Positions 1-9,046 of a DNA stretch of 64,000 nt are shown in pieces. The stretch comes from RYN-230 sp963723595 (GTDB taxonomy: Bacteria; Actinomycetota; Actinomycetes; Streptosporangiales; Streptosporangiaceae): the NCBI GenBank assembly GCA_963723595.1, contig CAVRRQ010000006.1:372001-436000 (forward strand), read 5' to 3'. The stretch's first letter is position 1, and each line of letters starts with the position of its first letter. The translations under genes and the position numbers were made by a program. The notes under the pieces were generated by a model. That model was given only the letters and a program-made list of their open reading frames with translations, searched no databases and was not told the origin of the DNA.

Positions 1-231
1 GTGACACGGCGACCCGCCCGGTCTGCCCGGTCCACGTCACCTCGGTGGCGAAGAAACCGTCCGGCCGCTGGCGGTGTGCCGGATCGCGTTGGCGGCCAGT
101 TCGGCCGTGCAGCGCGCGATGCCGTCACAGTCAGGGTGGCTGCCCAGCAACTGGGCGACGACCGTGGCGGCCTTGGTGATCTGGTCTTCCTGGCCCGGAA
201 AGACCTTGCTCCATCTCATGACATGGGACAT
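1..231 (-). CDS. RsbW/anti-sigma-type ATP-binding protein, partial and frameshifted
   Basis: The gene starts at ATG 229-231 on the minus strand and runs off the window. The visible N-terminal half matches the small HATPase_c_2 regulators common in actinomycetes (RsbW-like serine kinase or anti-sigma folds): the N-box reads TAELAANAIRHT, preceded by an amphipathic helix containing VVAQLLGSHPDCDG. After HTASG the frame breaks near position 62; one added base restores GFFATEVTWTGQTG, the expected next strand, so I read one gene with a 1-base loss. Such proteins usually sit next to DUF397 and XRE regulators, but that neighbourhood lies outside the window here. The partner is unknown. Family confidence is good, exact role is not. 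Confidence 0.7.
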
Positions 232-476
232 GCAGGCGGGGTCATGTTTCGGCGATAACACAGATTCAGGGGACCGTCCAGGCCCTGGGCACCGCGGGAG
301 CGGCGCCCAGGGTCTGGCCAGCCCGCTGGAGACGTCAGGTCAGCTGGTCCTTAGTCAGCTGCCGGACAGGTCTCCGAGTGCCAGGTCTGGACGGTCGGGT
401 TGGAACCGTCACGGTCTGCGCGGCGCTGGTCGTGCCGGTCGCGACCGAGCCGCAGCTCAGCGCGCCTGGCTGACCG

Positions 477-2267
477 TCACCCCCCGGAGGCGGGATAGGG
501 CGGGTACACCGGGGCCGGCCACGGACCGCAGTACGGTGTGCCGCCGATGCCGGAGTTGCCGCCCCCGTCCGTCACGGTGAAGTTGCTGCCCTCGCAGCTG
601 TACACGGGGGCCGGGCCGTTGACGCCGGTCGCGGTGACGTTGGTGAACGTGGCCGAGCCGGGGGTCTGCTCCTGCAGGGCGAACGTCCCGGTGCCGGCGA
701 TCGTCACGTTGTTCAGGCTGACCCCGCTGATCGTGCCCTCGACCCACTGGACCGCTTCGAGCGGGCTTTGCTCGATCAGGGCGTTGGTGACGTTGATCGG
801 GCCGGTGACCGGGCCCTGGTTGCCGTCGAACCACAGCGCGCCTATGCCGAACTGCCAGCTCGGGTCGAGGTTGCCGTCCCGGATCATGGTGTTGTTCGAG
901 ATGGTGGTCGTGCCGAGCGGGGTGGACGAGAAGCGCTGCCCGACCTGGATGCCGCCGCCCGCGAGGATCCCGGTGTCCTTGACCAGGTTGCCGGTGACGG
1001 TGTTGTCGTGGCCGCCGTAGATCGCGATGCCGTTGGCGAGCATCGGCAGCTGCACGGTGTTGTTCGAGATGGTGTCGTTGGCGTCGGCGCCGATGTTGGC
1101 GTCGGCCCAGGTCGCGATGCCGTCGTCGCCGGTATTGCGGATGTCGCTGTCGGTCACGGTGGAGTTGGTGACCCCGCCGTGGAAGTTGATGCCGTCCGCG
1201 GTGGTGTCGCGGATGCGCATGCCGCTGAGCTTCAGGCTGTCCATCGGCCCGTCCATCCAGGCGCCGACCTTCATGTGCTCGATCCAGATGTTGGACACGG
1301 TCGAGTCGCTCATCGCGCCGCCGATGCCGTTGACCTGGGCGCTGTCGTTGCGGATCTGGACGTTGCCGAAGATCGCGAAGTTCTGCAGGTGCACGTTGGT
1401 GCTCGGGTTCGGCGCGGAGTTGCCGTAGAACCCGGGGGCCGTGCCGGTCACCGTCGAGTACCACATCCCGGCCCCGGCGATCGTGACGTTGTTGACGCTG
1501 ACGTGGCCCGGGATGTCGTAGGTGCCCGGCGGGATCCACACCGTGCCGCCCGCGCCCGCCGCGGTGATCGCGGCGTTGAACGCGCTGGTGGAGTCGGCCG
1601 CCCCGGTCGGGTCGGCGCCCTCGCTGACCACCGAGACCGAGCCCGCGGGCTGGGTCAGCGCGGCGCCGACCTGCTCGAAGTCGGCGAAGTCGATGGTGTA
1701 CGAGGACGCGGTGTCCTCGGAGTTGACCTGCAGCTTGAACGTCGTCCCGGCCGGATAGGTCGTGGGCAGCAGCCGGTGCGTCTCGTCGTAGAAGTGGTGC
1801 GGGGTCCCGTCGCTGGGGGTGTTGGTGAACGGGTAGGCGCCGTAATACCAGCTGTACGCGTTGGTCAGGGTGACGTCGGGCTGCTTGGTGCCGTTGACGT
1901 ACAGTGACAGCGGCGCGGTGTAGACCGAGCCGTCCGAGCTGTCCGGGATGCTGTACCGGAAGACGATGGAGTTGGTCGCGACCGGCGTGGTGAACGTGAC
2001 GTACTGCCCGGTGCCCTTCAGCGTCACCGCCTTGCGGTAGGACGCCTCGTCGGCCAGCTGGCCCTGGGTGTAGCTCGGGCCGATGACGGTCCCGTTGGTG
2101 GCGGAGTTCTCCGCCTGGACCTCGGTGTACGGCAGGCTCGCGCCGCTGCCACCGGTGGCAGCGGCGGTGGCCGGAGCGGCCGCCACGAGGGCACCGCCGC
2201 TGGCCAGCAGCGCGGTGCTGCCTGCGAGGGCGATCAAGCGTCTGAGATTCCGGAGAGGACGTAACAC
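477..2267 (-). CDS. Secreted GH87 alpha-1,3-glucanase (mycodextranase-like)
   Basis: An exported enzyme expected to cut alpha-1,3-glucan or nigeran-type polymers such as fungal wall glucan. Residues 1-36 form a signal peptide (RR-rich start, hydrophobic core, cleavage near APATA). Residues ~45-200 look like a CBM6/35-type galactose-binding module (YTEVQAENSATNGTVIG ... YTIDFADFEQVG). Residues ~215-560 are a right-handed beta-helix rich in NNVTI and NNTV turns. GH87-like acidic motifs are visible: TADGINFHG (Asp near 358) and RNTGDDGIATW (Asp near 381/382). The GTG start has CAGGAG upstream. The stop follows a run of six G; skipping one G would extend the frame by about 40 residues (SCGSVATGTTSAAQTVTV, resembling an Ig/ASH strand), so the C-terminus may be longer. 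It lies downstream of the lacI gene on the same strand. Confidence 0.88.
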   Translation of the reverse strand: MLRPLRNLRRLIALAGSTALLASGGALVAAAPATAAATGGSGASLPYTEVQAENSATNGTVIGPSYTQGQLADEASYRKAVTLKGTGQYVTFTTPVATNSIVFRYSIPDSSDGSVYTAPLSLYVNGTKQPDVTLTNAYSWYYGAYPFTNTPSDGTPHHFYDETHRLLPTTYPAGTTFKLQVNSEDTASSYTIDFADFEQVGAALTQPAGSVSVVSEGADPTGAADSTSAFNAAITAAGAGGTVWIPPGTYDIPGHVSVNNVTIAGAGMWYSTVTGTAPGFYGNSAPNPSTNVHLQNFAIFGNVQIRNDSAQVNGIGGAMSDSTVSNIWIEHMKVGAWMDGPMDSLKLSGMRIRDTTADGINFHGGVTNSTVTDSDIRNTGDDGIATWADANIGADANDTISNNTVQLPMLANGIAIYGGHDNTVTGNLVKDTGILAGGGIQVGQRFSSTPLGTTTISNNTMIRDGNLDPSWQFGIGALWFDGNQGPVTGPINVTNALIEQSPLEAVQWVEGTISGVSLNNVTIAGTGTFALQEQTPGSATFTNVTATGVNGPAPVYSCEGSNFTVTDGGGNSGIGGTPYCGPWPAPVYPPYPASGG

Positions 2268-2410
2268 GGGGGCTCCTGGGGGTAAGGGGACGGACTTAAA
2301 AGTGCCCTCACCGTACAGAGCCGGACCGATGTCTGCAATATGTCGACGGAGTTACGGAAGTATTAAACTTCGTGGCGCATATCCGAGGCGGAGGTTGACC
2401 CAGCTCGCAG

Positions 2411-3417
2411 TCAGCCCCGGGCTCGGGCCGTGGAGCCCCGGACGACCAGTTCCGGCTCGAAGAGCAACTCGGCCGGCGCGACCGTGCCCCCCTCGACCTG
2501 CTGGACCAGCGTGCTCACCACGGCCCGGCCCAGCGCGTCGATGGGCTGCCGGACCGTGGTCAGCGGGGGATCCGTGCAGGTCATCAGCGCGGAGTCGTCG
2601 TAGCCCACCACGGAGACGTCGCCGGGCACCGACATGCCCAGCCGGCGCACGGCCCGGATGGCGCCCGAGCGCCAGCGGGTCGTTGCCGCACACGATGCCG
2701 GTGATGCCCGCCCGGACCAGGCGGGCGCCGCGACGCGTGCCCGGCCTCCACCGTGAACATCGTGTGCTCGACGGCGCCCGCGGTGTCGATGCCCGCCCGG
2801 GCGGCCACGGCGGTGAACGCGGCCAGCTTGCGCCGCGACGGCATGTGGTCGTCCGGGCCGATGATCAGCCCGACCCGGCGGTGGCCCAGCGACAGCAGGT
2901 GCCCCAGGGCCTGCTCCACCGCGGCCGCGTCGTTGACGCAGACCCGCGGGTAGCCGAGGTGCTCGGCCGCCGCGTTGACCAGCACAGCCGGGACGCCCCG
3001 CTCCAGCAGCAGCTCGTAGTGGTCATGCGGGGAGTCCGCCTCGGCGAAGTTGCCGCCGGCGAAGACCATCCCGGACACGTGCTGGTCGAGCAGCATGCGC
3101 ACGTAGCTGGCCTCGGACAGGCCGCCGGCCCCGCGCACGCACAGCACCGGCGTGAAGCCCTGCTGGGCCAGGCCGCCGCCGACCACCTCGGCCAGCGCGG
3201 GGAAGATCGGGTTCTGCAGCTCGGGCAGCACCAGCCCGACCAGCCGGGCGCGCTCCCCGCGCATCTGGGTGGGCCGCTCGTAGCCGAGCACGTCCAGCGC
3301 GGTGAGCACGGCGTCCCGGGTCGTCTGGGACACGCCCGGCTTGCCGTTCAGCACCCGGCTGACCGTCGCCTCGCTGACCCCTACCTTCTTGGCCACTTCC
3401 GCCAGCCGCCGTGTCAT
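2411..3417 (-). CDS. LacI-family transcriptional regulator, two frameshifts
   Basis: A sugar-responsive repressor and the probable regulator of the adjacent importer and glucanase. The N-terminal LacI helix-turn-helix is intact (LAEVAKKVGVSEATVSRVLN, residues ~5-24, hinge to ~60), followed by a periplasmic-binding-protein-like effector domain (GLVLPELQNPIFPALAEVV). The C-terminal part is in another frame: GNDPLALG, then RRLGMSVPGDVSVVGYDDS, ending TARARG. Two single extra bases, near 2730 and 2667, explain the breaks; with them removed the protein is about 335 aa, normal for the family. It is divergent from the ABC operon, with palindromic sites just upstream (3440-3468). I regard the breaks as probable sequence errors. 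Confidence 0.85.
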
Positions 3418-3439
3418 GACGCAACTATACGGCGATTAC

Positions 3440-3468
3440 CGCAAGAATTGCAACTTGCGACTTCGCAA
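3440..3468. promoter_or_regulatory. Overlapping palindromes, candidate LacI operator
   Basis: Two overlapping inverted repeats lie 23-51 bases upstream of the lacI start: CGCAAG-N8-CTTGCG (3440-3459) and TTGCGA-N2-TCGCAA (3455-3468). LacI-family operators are short AT-flanked palindromes of this size, and the position between lacI and the divergent importer fits autoregulation and control of the operon. The binding protein is inferred from position only. Confidence 0.6.
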
Positions 3469-3671
3469 CCGGGCTCGGTACCGACGATCATGGAGCTAAG
3501 TCCTCTTTCCTACAGAAACCGTCTCCAGACTGTGATCTTTGCGTAAAGTCGTTATAGTCAAAAATGTGAATTGCTACGAAATGGAAGCATATACGGTCTG
3601 CGGTACCTGGTGACGGAGCTCACATCGCCCCCTGGACCAACTCGACCGCTCCACCCGACATCGAGGTCGTC

Positions 3672-5092
3672 ATGAAGAGATTTGGCACCACCGAACAGAC
3701 AGCTCTACCGGCGGCCCGGCCACCGGACGATCGCCGGGGTCGCCGCCGTGGCGGCTCTGGGCCTCACCGCCGCCGCGTGCTCAAGCAGCGGCTCCTCCGG
3801 CGCCTCGGGCGATGGCCACGTGACCATCAGCGTCAACTGCGAACCGCCGGCCACCGCGACGGCTCAGCACAAGGAGTGGGCCGAGGACGTCGCCGCCTTT
3901 GAGAAGGCCAACCCCAGCATCACCATCAAGAGCGTCACCTACACCGGCCAGTGTGAGGTCCCGGCCCAGTTCACCGCCACGCTCAAGGCCGGCACCGAGA
4001 CCAACCTCTTCTACGCCTACTTCACCGACCTCAACCAGGTCCTCGACGCAGGCCAGGCCGCCGACATCACCTCCTACGTGAACTCCAAGACGGTCCCGGC
4101 GCTGCACGACATCGTCCCGTCGGCGATGGCCGCGGAAACCGCGGGCAAGACGCTCTACGGACTGCCGACGTCCAACTACACGCAGGGCCTGGTCATCAAC
4201 AGGACGCTGTTCACCCAGGCCGGGCTCGACCCCAACACGCCCCCGACCACCTGGGCCGGCCGTGGAGAAGGACGCCAAGGCGATCGCCGCTCTCGGCCAC
4301 GGCATCTACGGCTACGGCGACTACAGTGCGAGCCCCGTCGGCGGCTGGCACTTCACCTCCGAGATGGACGCGATGGGCGGCCAGATCGTGGGCTCCAACG
4401 GCCAGGCGGCCTTCAACAGCTCGGCCAACGCACCGCAGGCCACGGCGATCCTGCAGGCCCTGCACCAGATGCGGTTCGTCGATCACAGCATGAGCCCGAC
4501 CCAGCAGCTCGCCTGGGGCACCCTGCAACAGCAGATAGCCGCCAACAAGCTCGGGATGTACATCGCGGCACCGGACGACATCTACAACACCATCGTCCCG
4601 GTCGACCACGGCAACGTGAACGACTACGGCATGGGCCCGCTGCCCAGCACCAGCGGCACCCCCGCGGGCTCGCTGTCGGGTGGCAACGGCTACATGTTCG
4701 CGAAGAGCGACACGCCGGCCCAGATCCGGGCCGGCATCAAGTGGCTCAACTTCGAGGACCTGACGCCCGGCCTGGGCCAGTTCAACTACGTGCGGCAGAA
4801 GGCCGACGGGTTCCCGGTCGGCTTCCCCGAGCCGCAGCTGTTCACCGGCGCGACCCAGCAGAAGAACCAGAAGCTGCTGGAGGCCAGCGCCACGATCCAC
4901 ACGTCCTACTACTCGACGTTCGCCGCCGCGCACGAGAAGGGCATGGGCGAGCCGCCCGACGCCCAGGCGCTGTACGCGGCACTGAACACGCCGATGCTCG
5001 ACGCGCTCACCGAACCCAACCCTGATTACAGCAAGCTGCTCTCGGCGGCAGCGGGCAACGTCAACACGCTCCTGGCCAACAGCGGCGGGTAA
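3672..5092 (+). CDS. ABC sugar transporter substrate-binding lipoprotein, frameshifted
   Basis: The extracellular oligosaccharide-binding component (SBP family 1) of the importer encoded just downstream. A lipoprotein signal is clear: RTIAGVAAVAALGLTAAAC, with Cys as the lipidation site. The mature protein carries typical binding-protein strands (VTISVNCEPPATATAQHKEW, TNLFYAYFTDLNQVLDAG, YGLPTSNYTQGLVINRTLF, AGIKWLNFEDLTPG). Start chosen: ATG 3672 (MKR), after which one extra T must be skipped; TTG 3682 opens the correct frame directly. A second extra G near 4259 (GCCGGCC for GCCGCC) splits the ORF in the middle; downstream the frame continues to LLANSGG. Total about 470 aa, normal for the family. 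No ATPase gene is present locally, as is usual for actinobacterial sugar importers sharing MsiK. Confidence 0.87.
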
Positions 5093-5098
5093 GTGGCC

Positions 5099-5130
5099 GC
5101 CGCGGGGGCCGGGCTCCCGGCCCCCGCGGC
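5099..5130 (+). promoter_or_regulatory. Intercistronic hairpin after binding-protein gene
   Basis: A perfect 15-bp inverted repeat, arms GCCGCGGGGGCCGGG and CCCGGCCCCCGCGGC with a 2-base loop, starts 6 bases after the binding-protein stop and ends 44 bases before the first permease. There is no T-tract. Such hairpins between binding-protein and permease genes commonly stabilise the upstream mRNA or attenuate read-through, giving more binding protein than permease; that role is inferred here. Confidence 0.75.
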
Positions 5131-5174
5131 GCGTCCCCGGGGTTGGCCTCGTCCCAGGAGAATCCGGAGAATCG

Positions 5175-6143
5175 ATGACGGACACCGCGGTCCCGCTCCG
5201 CAAGGCCAAGGGCAGCCCCGGCCGGGTCGTGCGGCCGGCCGTCCGCAGCAGGCGGAGCCGGCAGCTGCGGCGCAACCTTTCCGCGCACGGGTTCCTCATC
5301 GGTGCGGTGCTGTGCTTCGCGCTTTTCTCCTGGTACCCGATGGCGCGCGAGATCATCATGAGCTTCCAGAAGACCCACCTGGGCGTGACCACGTGGGCCG
5401 GGTGGGTGAACTACAGCCGGATCTTCCACGATCCGGAGTTCCGGACGGCCTGGGCCAACACGCTGGAGTTCACCGGGCTCGCACTGGTCTTCGGTTACGC
5501 GGTGCCGTTTTTCATCGCGATCCTGCTCAACGAGCTGCGGCACGCCAAGGGCTATCTCCGGGTCCTGGTCTACCTGCCGGTGATGCTGCCGCCGGCCTCG
5601 GCGCTGCTGCTCTTCGCCTACTTCTACGACCCGAGCACCGGGTTGTTCAACCGCCTCCTGCAGCTCCTGCACCTGCCGACCTCGCAGTGGGTGCAGTCGC
5701 CAGGAACCACCATGCCGACCATCGCGATGATCTCCGTGGTGATCGCGGCCACCTGGATGAACATGGGCGCTGCGACACTGATCTACCTCGCCGCGCTGCA
5801 GAACATCCCCGGCGAACTGTACGAGGCCGCGGAACTCGACGGCGCCGGGCTGCTGCGCCGGATCTGGCATGTCACGGTGCCGCAGACCAGGCTGATCCTC
5901 TCGATGCTGCTCTTGCTGCAGATCGTCGCCACCATGCAGATGTTCATCGAGGCATTCATCCTGACCGGCGGGCCAGGAGTGAACAACAACACGCTGTCGG
6001 TGGTCGATCTCATCTACATGTACGCGTTCTCCATGAGTGGCTCAAGCAACTACAACAGCGCCTCGGCGCTCGGCGTGGTGCTCATGCTGGTGCTCGGCGC
6101 CTTCTCCGGCGCCTACCTCTGGCTGAGCCGCGACCGCGGCTAG
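5175..6143 (+). CDS. ABC sugar transporter permease, MalF/UgpA type
   Basis: An inner-membrane permease of the carbohydrate ABC importer. 322 aa with six predicted membrane segments; the first is GFLIGAVLCFALFSWYPMA. The coupling loop has the EAA signature LYEAAELDGAGLLRRIWHVT, which docks the ATPase. The gene is intact. It starts at ATG 5175 with GGAG upstream (CCGGAGAATCG) and is followed after 15 bases by the second permease. The substrate is inferred to be an alpha-gluco-oligosaccharide from the flanking GH87 and GH13 genes. Confidence 0.92.
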   Translation: MTDTAVPLRKAKGSPGRVVRPAVRSRRSRQLRRNLSAHGFLIGAVLCFALFSWYPMAREIIMSFQKTHLGVTTWAGWVNYSRIFHDPEFRTAWANTLEFTGLALVFGYAVPFFIAILLNELRHAKGYLRVLVYLPVMLPPASALLLFAYFYDPSTGLFNRLLQLLHLPTSQWVQSPGTTMPTIAMISVVIAATWMNMGAATLIYLAALQNIPGELYEAAELDGAGLLRRIWHVTVPQTRLILSMLLLLQIVATMQMFIEAFILTGGPGVNNNTLSVVDLIYMYAFSMSGSSNYNSASALGVVLMLVLGAFSGAYLWLSRDRG

Positions 6144-6158
6144 GAGACAGGAGCTCAC

Positions 6159-7094
6159 GTGTCAGTGGTCGCCGCCAGAGCCGGGACGTCGAAGCGCCGC
6201 ACGGCGCCGCGCAATGCATCGTCACGGACACTGATATCCAACGCTCAGCTGAACCGGCGGGGCAGCAAGCTCGCCTACCGGATCGTCCTGACCCTGGTCG
6301 TCGTGGTCTTCACACTGGTGTTCATCGGCCCGCTTTACTTCCTGTTCACCGACGGGCTCAAGTCCACCCAAGAAGCGGGCCAGGTGCCGCCGACGCTTTT
6401 TCCTGCCCACATCCATCCGGGCACCTACGTCACCGCCTGGAATACCCTCAGCGTCGGCCGGCTGATGTTCAACACCCTGTATTACGCGTTCGGTGCGCTC
6501 GCGTTCCAGCTCATCTTCGACGTGGCCGCTGCCTACGCGTTCTCAAAGCTCCGGCCGGTGCTGGGTAACGCCATCTTTGGCATGATGCTGGCCACTTTGA
6601 TGATCCCCTCCACCGTCCTGATCGTGCCGCAGTACCTGACCGTCGCCAGCCTGCCCATCCTGCATGTGAGCCTGATCGGCACGCCTGAGGCCATATGGCT
6701 GCCTTCCGTCGCCAACGCCTTCAACATCTTCCTGCTCAAGAGGTTCTTCGATTCGATTCCCTCCGAGCTGATGGAGGCCGCGGCGATCGATGGCGCGTCC
6801 CCGCTGCGGGCTCTGCGCTCTATAGTCCTGCCGATTTCCAGGCCGATCCTGGGTGTCGTCACGATCTTCGGGTTCGTCGCGGTCTGGAAGGATTTCCTCT
6901 GGCCGCTGCTGGTCGAGAGTGGCTACACCCCAACCCGGGAAACGATCAATGTCGGGATCACGGGGGCGACGACTACACCCGAGAACCTCATCATCGCCGC
7001 TTCCGCCATGGCCGCGATTCCCACGATAATTTTTTTCCTGATCTTCCAGCGCAACATCCTGTCCGGCCTCACCGCCGGAGGCCTCAAGGGATGA
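6159..7094 (+). CDS. ABC sugar transporter permease, MalG type
   Basis: The second permease of the importer, 311 aa and intact. It starts at GTG 6159 with AGGAGCTCAC just upstream. It has an N-terminal cytoplasmic stretch, then six membrane segments beginning IVLTLVVVVFTLVFIGPLYF. The EAA loop reads LMEAAAIDGASPLRALRSIV. The stop codon overlaps an ATG (ATGA at 7091) that opens the frame of the downstream alpha-glucosidase, suggesting possible translational coupling. Confidence 0.92.
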   Translation: MSVVAARAGTSKRRTAPRNASSRTLISNAQLNRRGSKLAYRIVLTLVVVVFTLVFIGPLYFLFTDGLKSTQEAGQVPPTLFPAHIHPGTYVTAWNTLSVGRLMFNTLYYAFGALAFQLIFDVAAAYAFSKLRPVLGNAIFGMMLATLMIPSTVLIVPQYLTVASLPILHVSLIGTPEAIWLPSVANAFNIFLLKRFFDSIPSELMEAAAIDGASPLRALRSIVLPISRPILGVVTIFGFVAVWKDFLWPLLVESGYTPTRETINVGITGATTTPENLIIAASAMAAIPTIIFFLIFQRNILSGLTAGGLKG

Positions 7095-7125
7095 ACGCCC
7101 ACGGACCGCATTACCCTTTGTCACG

Positions 7126-7211
7126 GCGCCCCGTGCCTGCCAGCCCGGTAAGCCCCGTGCCTGCAAGCCCCGTGCCTGCAAGCCCCGTGCCTGCAAGCAC
7201 TGTGCCTGCAA
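7126..7211 (+). repeat. 15-bp GC-rich tandem repeat before alpha-glucosidase
   Basis: Five to six copies of a 15-bp unit, best copy CCCCGTGCCTGCAAG, lie between the second permease and the GH13 gene. In the frame of the glucosidase the array is fully open and would encode PVPAS repeats preceded by ATG 7091, so it could be a Pro/Ala-rich N-terminal extension. A strong Shine-Dalgarno at 7242-7248 makes it more likely an untranslated spacer. Confidence 0.85.
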
Positions 7212-7252
7212 TCAGAAACCGGTCGGCTCTTGCCGATTTCCAGGAGGTTAAC

Positions 7253-8955
7253 GTGCCCAGCACTGGCCAGGGCGCTTCGGCGCATGACTGGTGGCGGACG
7301 GCTGCCATCTACGAGGTCTACGTGCGCAGCTTCGCGGACGGCAACGGCGACGGCGTCGGCGACCTGTCCGGCGTCCGCGCGCGCCTGCCCTACCTGGCCG
7401 AGCTGGGCATCGACGCGATCTGGTTCGCCCCCTGGTATCCCTCGCCCATGGCGGACGCCGGCTATGACGTGGCCGACTACCGCGCGATCGAGCCGCTGTT
7501 CGGCAGCCTGGCCGAGGCAGAGAAGCTGATCACCGAGGCGCACGCGCTCGGCATCAGGATCATCATCGACATCGTCCCGAACCACGGCTCGGACCAGCAG
7601 CCCTGGTTCGTCCAGGCGCAGGCCGCCCGGCCCGGCTCGGCTGAGCGGTCCCGGTACCACTTCCGGCCCGGCCGGGGCCCCGGGGGCGAGCTCCCGCCCA
7701 ACGACTGGACCTCGATGTTCGGCGGCCCCGCCTGGACCCGGGGGAGGGACGTGGCCGGAGGGCCCGGCGAGTGGTACCTGCACCTGTTCAGCGCCCGGCC
7801 AGCCCGACTTCAACTGGGCGCACCCGGACGTGCGGGCCGAGTTCGCCAGCGTGCTGCGGTTCTGGTTCGACCGCGGGGTGGACGGGTTCCGCGATCGACT
7901 CGGCCGCCCTGCTGGCCAAGGATCCTGAGCTGGCCGACCTGGGCGCGACCCCCACGCCCGGCAGCTCCGCGCCCGTGGAGGCGGGGGCGGCCATCCCGGC
8001 CGCCGCAGAGGCGGCCGGACCGCACCCGTTCATCGACCGGGACGAGGTGCACGGGATATACCAGGAGTGGCGACGGATCGCGGACTCCTACCCCGGGAAC
8101 CGGGTGCTGATCGGCGAGGTCTGGCTGCCCGACGCGCAGCGGCTGGCCCGGTACCTGCGCCCGGCCGAGATGCACAGCGTGTTCAACTTCGACTTCCTGT
8201 GCTGCGCGTGGGACGCGGCCGCGCTGCGCGGGGTCATCGACACCACGCTGGCCGCGCACGACCGGGTGGGGGCCGCGCCGACCTGGGTGCTCAGCAACCA
8301 CGACGTGGTCCGGCACGTGACCCGCTACGGCCGCGCGGATACCGCGTTCAGCATGACCGACCGCCAGATCGGCGAGCCGTCCGACCTGGCGCTCGGCACC
8401 CGCCGGGCCCGGGCGGCCGCGCTGCTCACGTTCTCGCTGCCCGGCGGGGTGTACCTCTACCAAGGAGACGAGCTCGGCCTGCCCGAGGTCGAGGACCTGC
8501 CCGAGGAGCTGCTGCAGGACCCGATGTGGGAACGGTCCGGCCACACCAATCGCGGCCGGGACGGCTGCCGGGTCCCGCTGCCCTGGTCCGGCGACGCCGC
8601 CCCGTTCGGGAACGGCCCCGAGGGCAGCACGCCCTGGCTGCCCCAGCCGGCCGAGTGGAAGAACCTGACCGCCGAGGCCCAGGCGGGCGACCCTAGCTCC
8701 ATGCTGGCGCTGTACCGGCGCGCCCTGCGGCTGCGCCGGGCCGAGCCCGCCCTGGGCACCGCCAGCCTGACCTGGCTGCCGTCTCCCGACGGCGTGCTGT
8801 GTTTCCGGCGCGGCGAGGACCCGGCCGCCGTCACCGTGATCGTCAACCTCTCCGGTAAGCCGGTGGACCTGCCCGCGCACCACGAGATCCTGCTCAGCAG
8901 CGACCCGGTGTCCGGCGGCCTGCTTCCGCCGGACACGGCCGCCTGGCTGCGCTGA
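7253..8955 (+). CDS. GH13 alpha-glucosidase (oligo-1,6-glucosidase type), frameshifted
   Basis: A cytoplasmic enzyme likely to hydrolyse imported alpha-gluco-oligosaccharides. N-terminal (beta/alpha)8 barrel: WWRTAAIYEVYVRSFAD, DAIWFAPWYPSPMADAGYDV, IIDIVPNH. Catalytic motifs: nucleophile Asp in DGFR-IDSAALL, acid/base Glu in VLIGEVWLPD, transition-state Asp in LSNHDVVRH. The C-terminal beta-domain ends VSGGLLPPDTAAWLR. Start chosen: GTG 7253, seven bases after AGGAGG. Two extra G residues break the frame, near 7798 (CCGGCC) and near 7891 (CGCGATCGA); removing them gives about 567 aa, normal for the family. It is the last gene of the importer operon. Confidence 0.88.
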
Positions 8956-8981
8956 CCAGATCGGTCAGCCGACGGCAAAGT

Positions 8982-9024
8982 ACGCAGAGTAACCGGAAGG
9001 CGCAAAACACGCAGAGTCACCGGA
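8982..9024. repeat. Direct repeat pair, possible regulatory site
   Basis: ACGCAGAGTAACCGGA (8982-8997) recurs as ACGCAGAGTCACCGGA (9009-9024), 15 of 16 identical, 27 bases apart, directly upstream of the histidine-kinase gene. The arrangement suggests a tandem activator site, for instance for the LuxR-type regulator of this operon, but nothing else supports it. Confidence 0.45.
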
Positions 9025-9046
9025 GAAAACATCCTATGATCGGGCC

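Noticed and set aside
457..1539. 360-aa ORF in the GH87 region
   Set aside because: Out-of-frame shadow on the same strand, Arg/His/Gln-rich and without domains.
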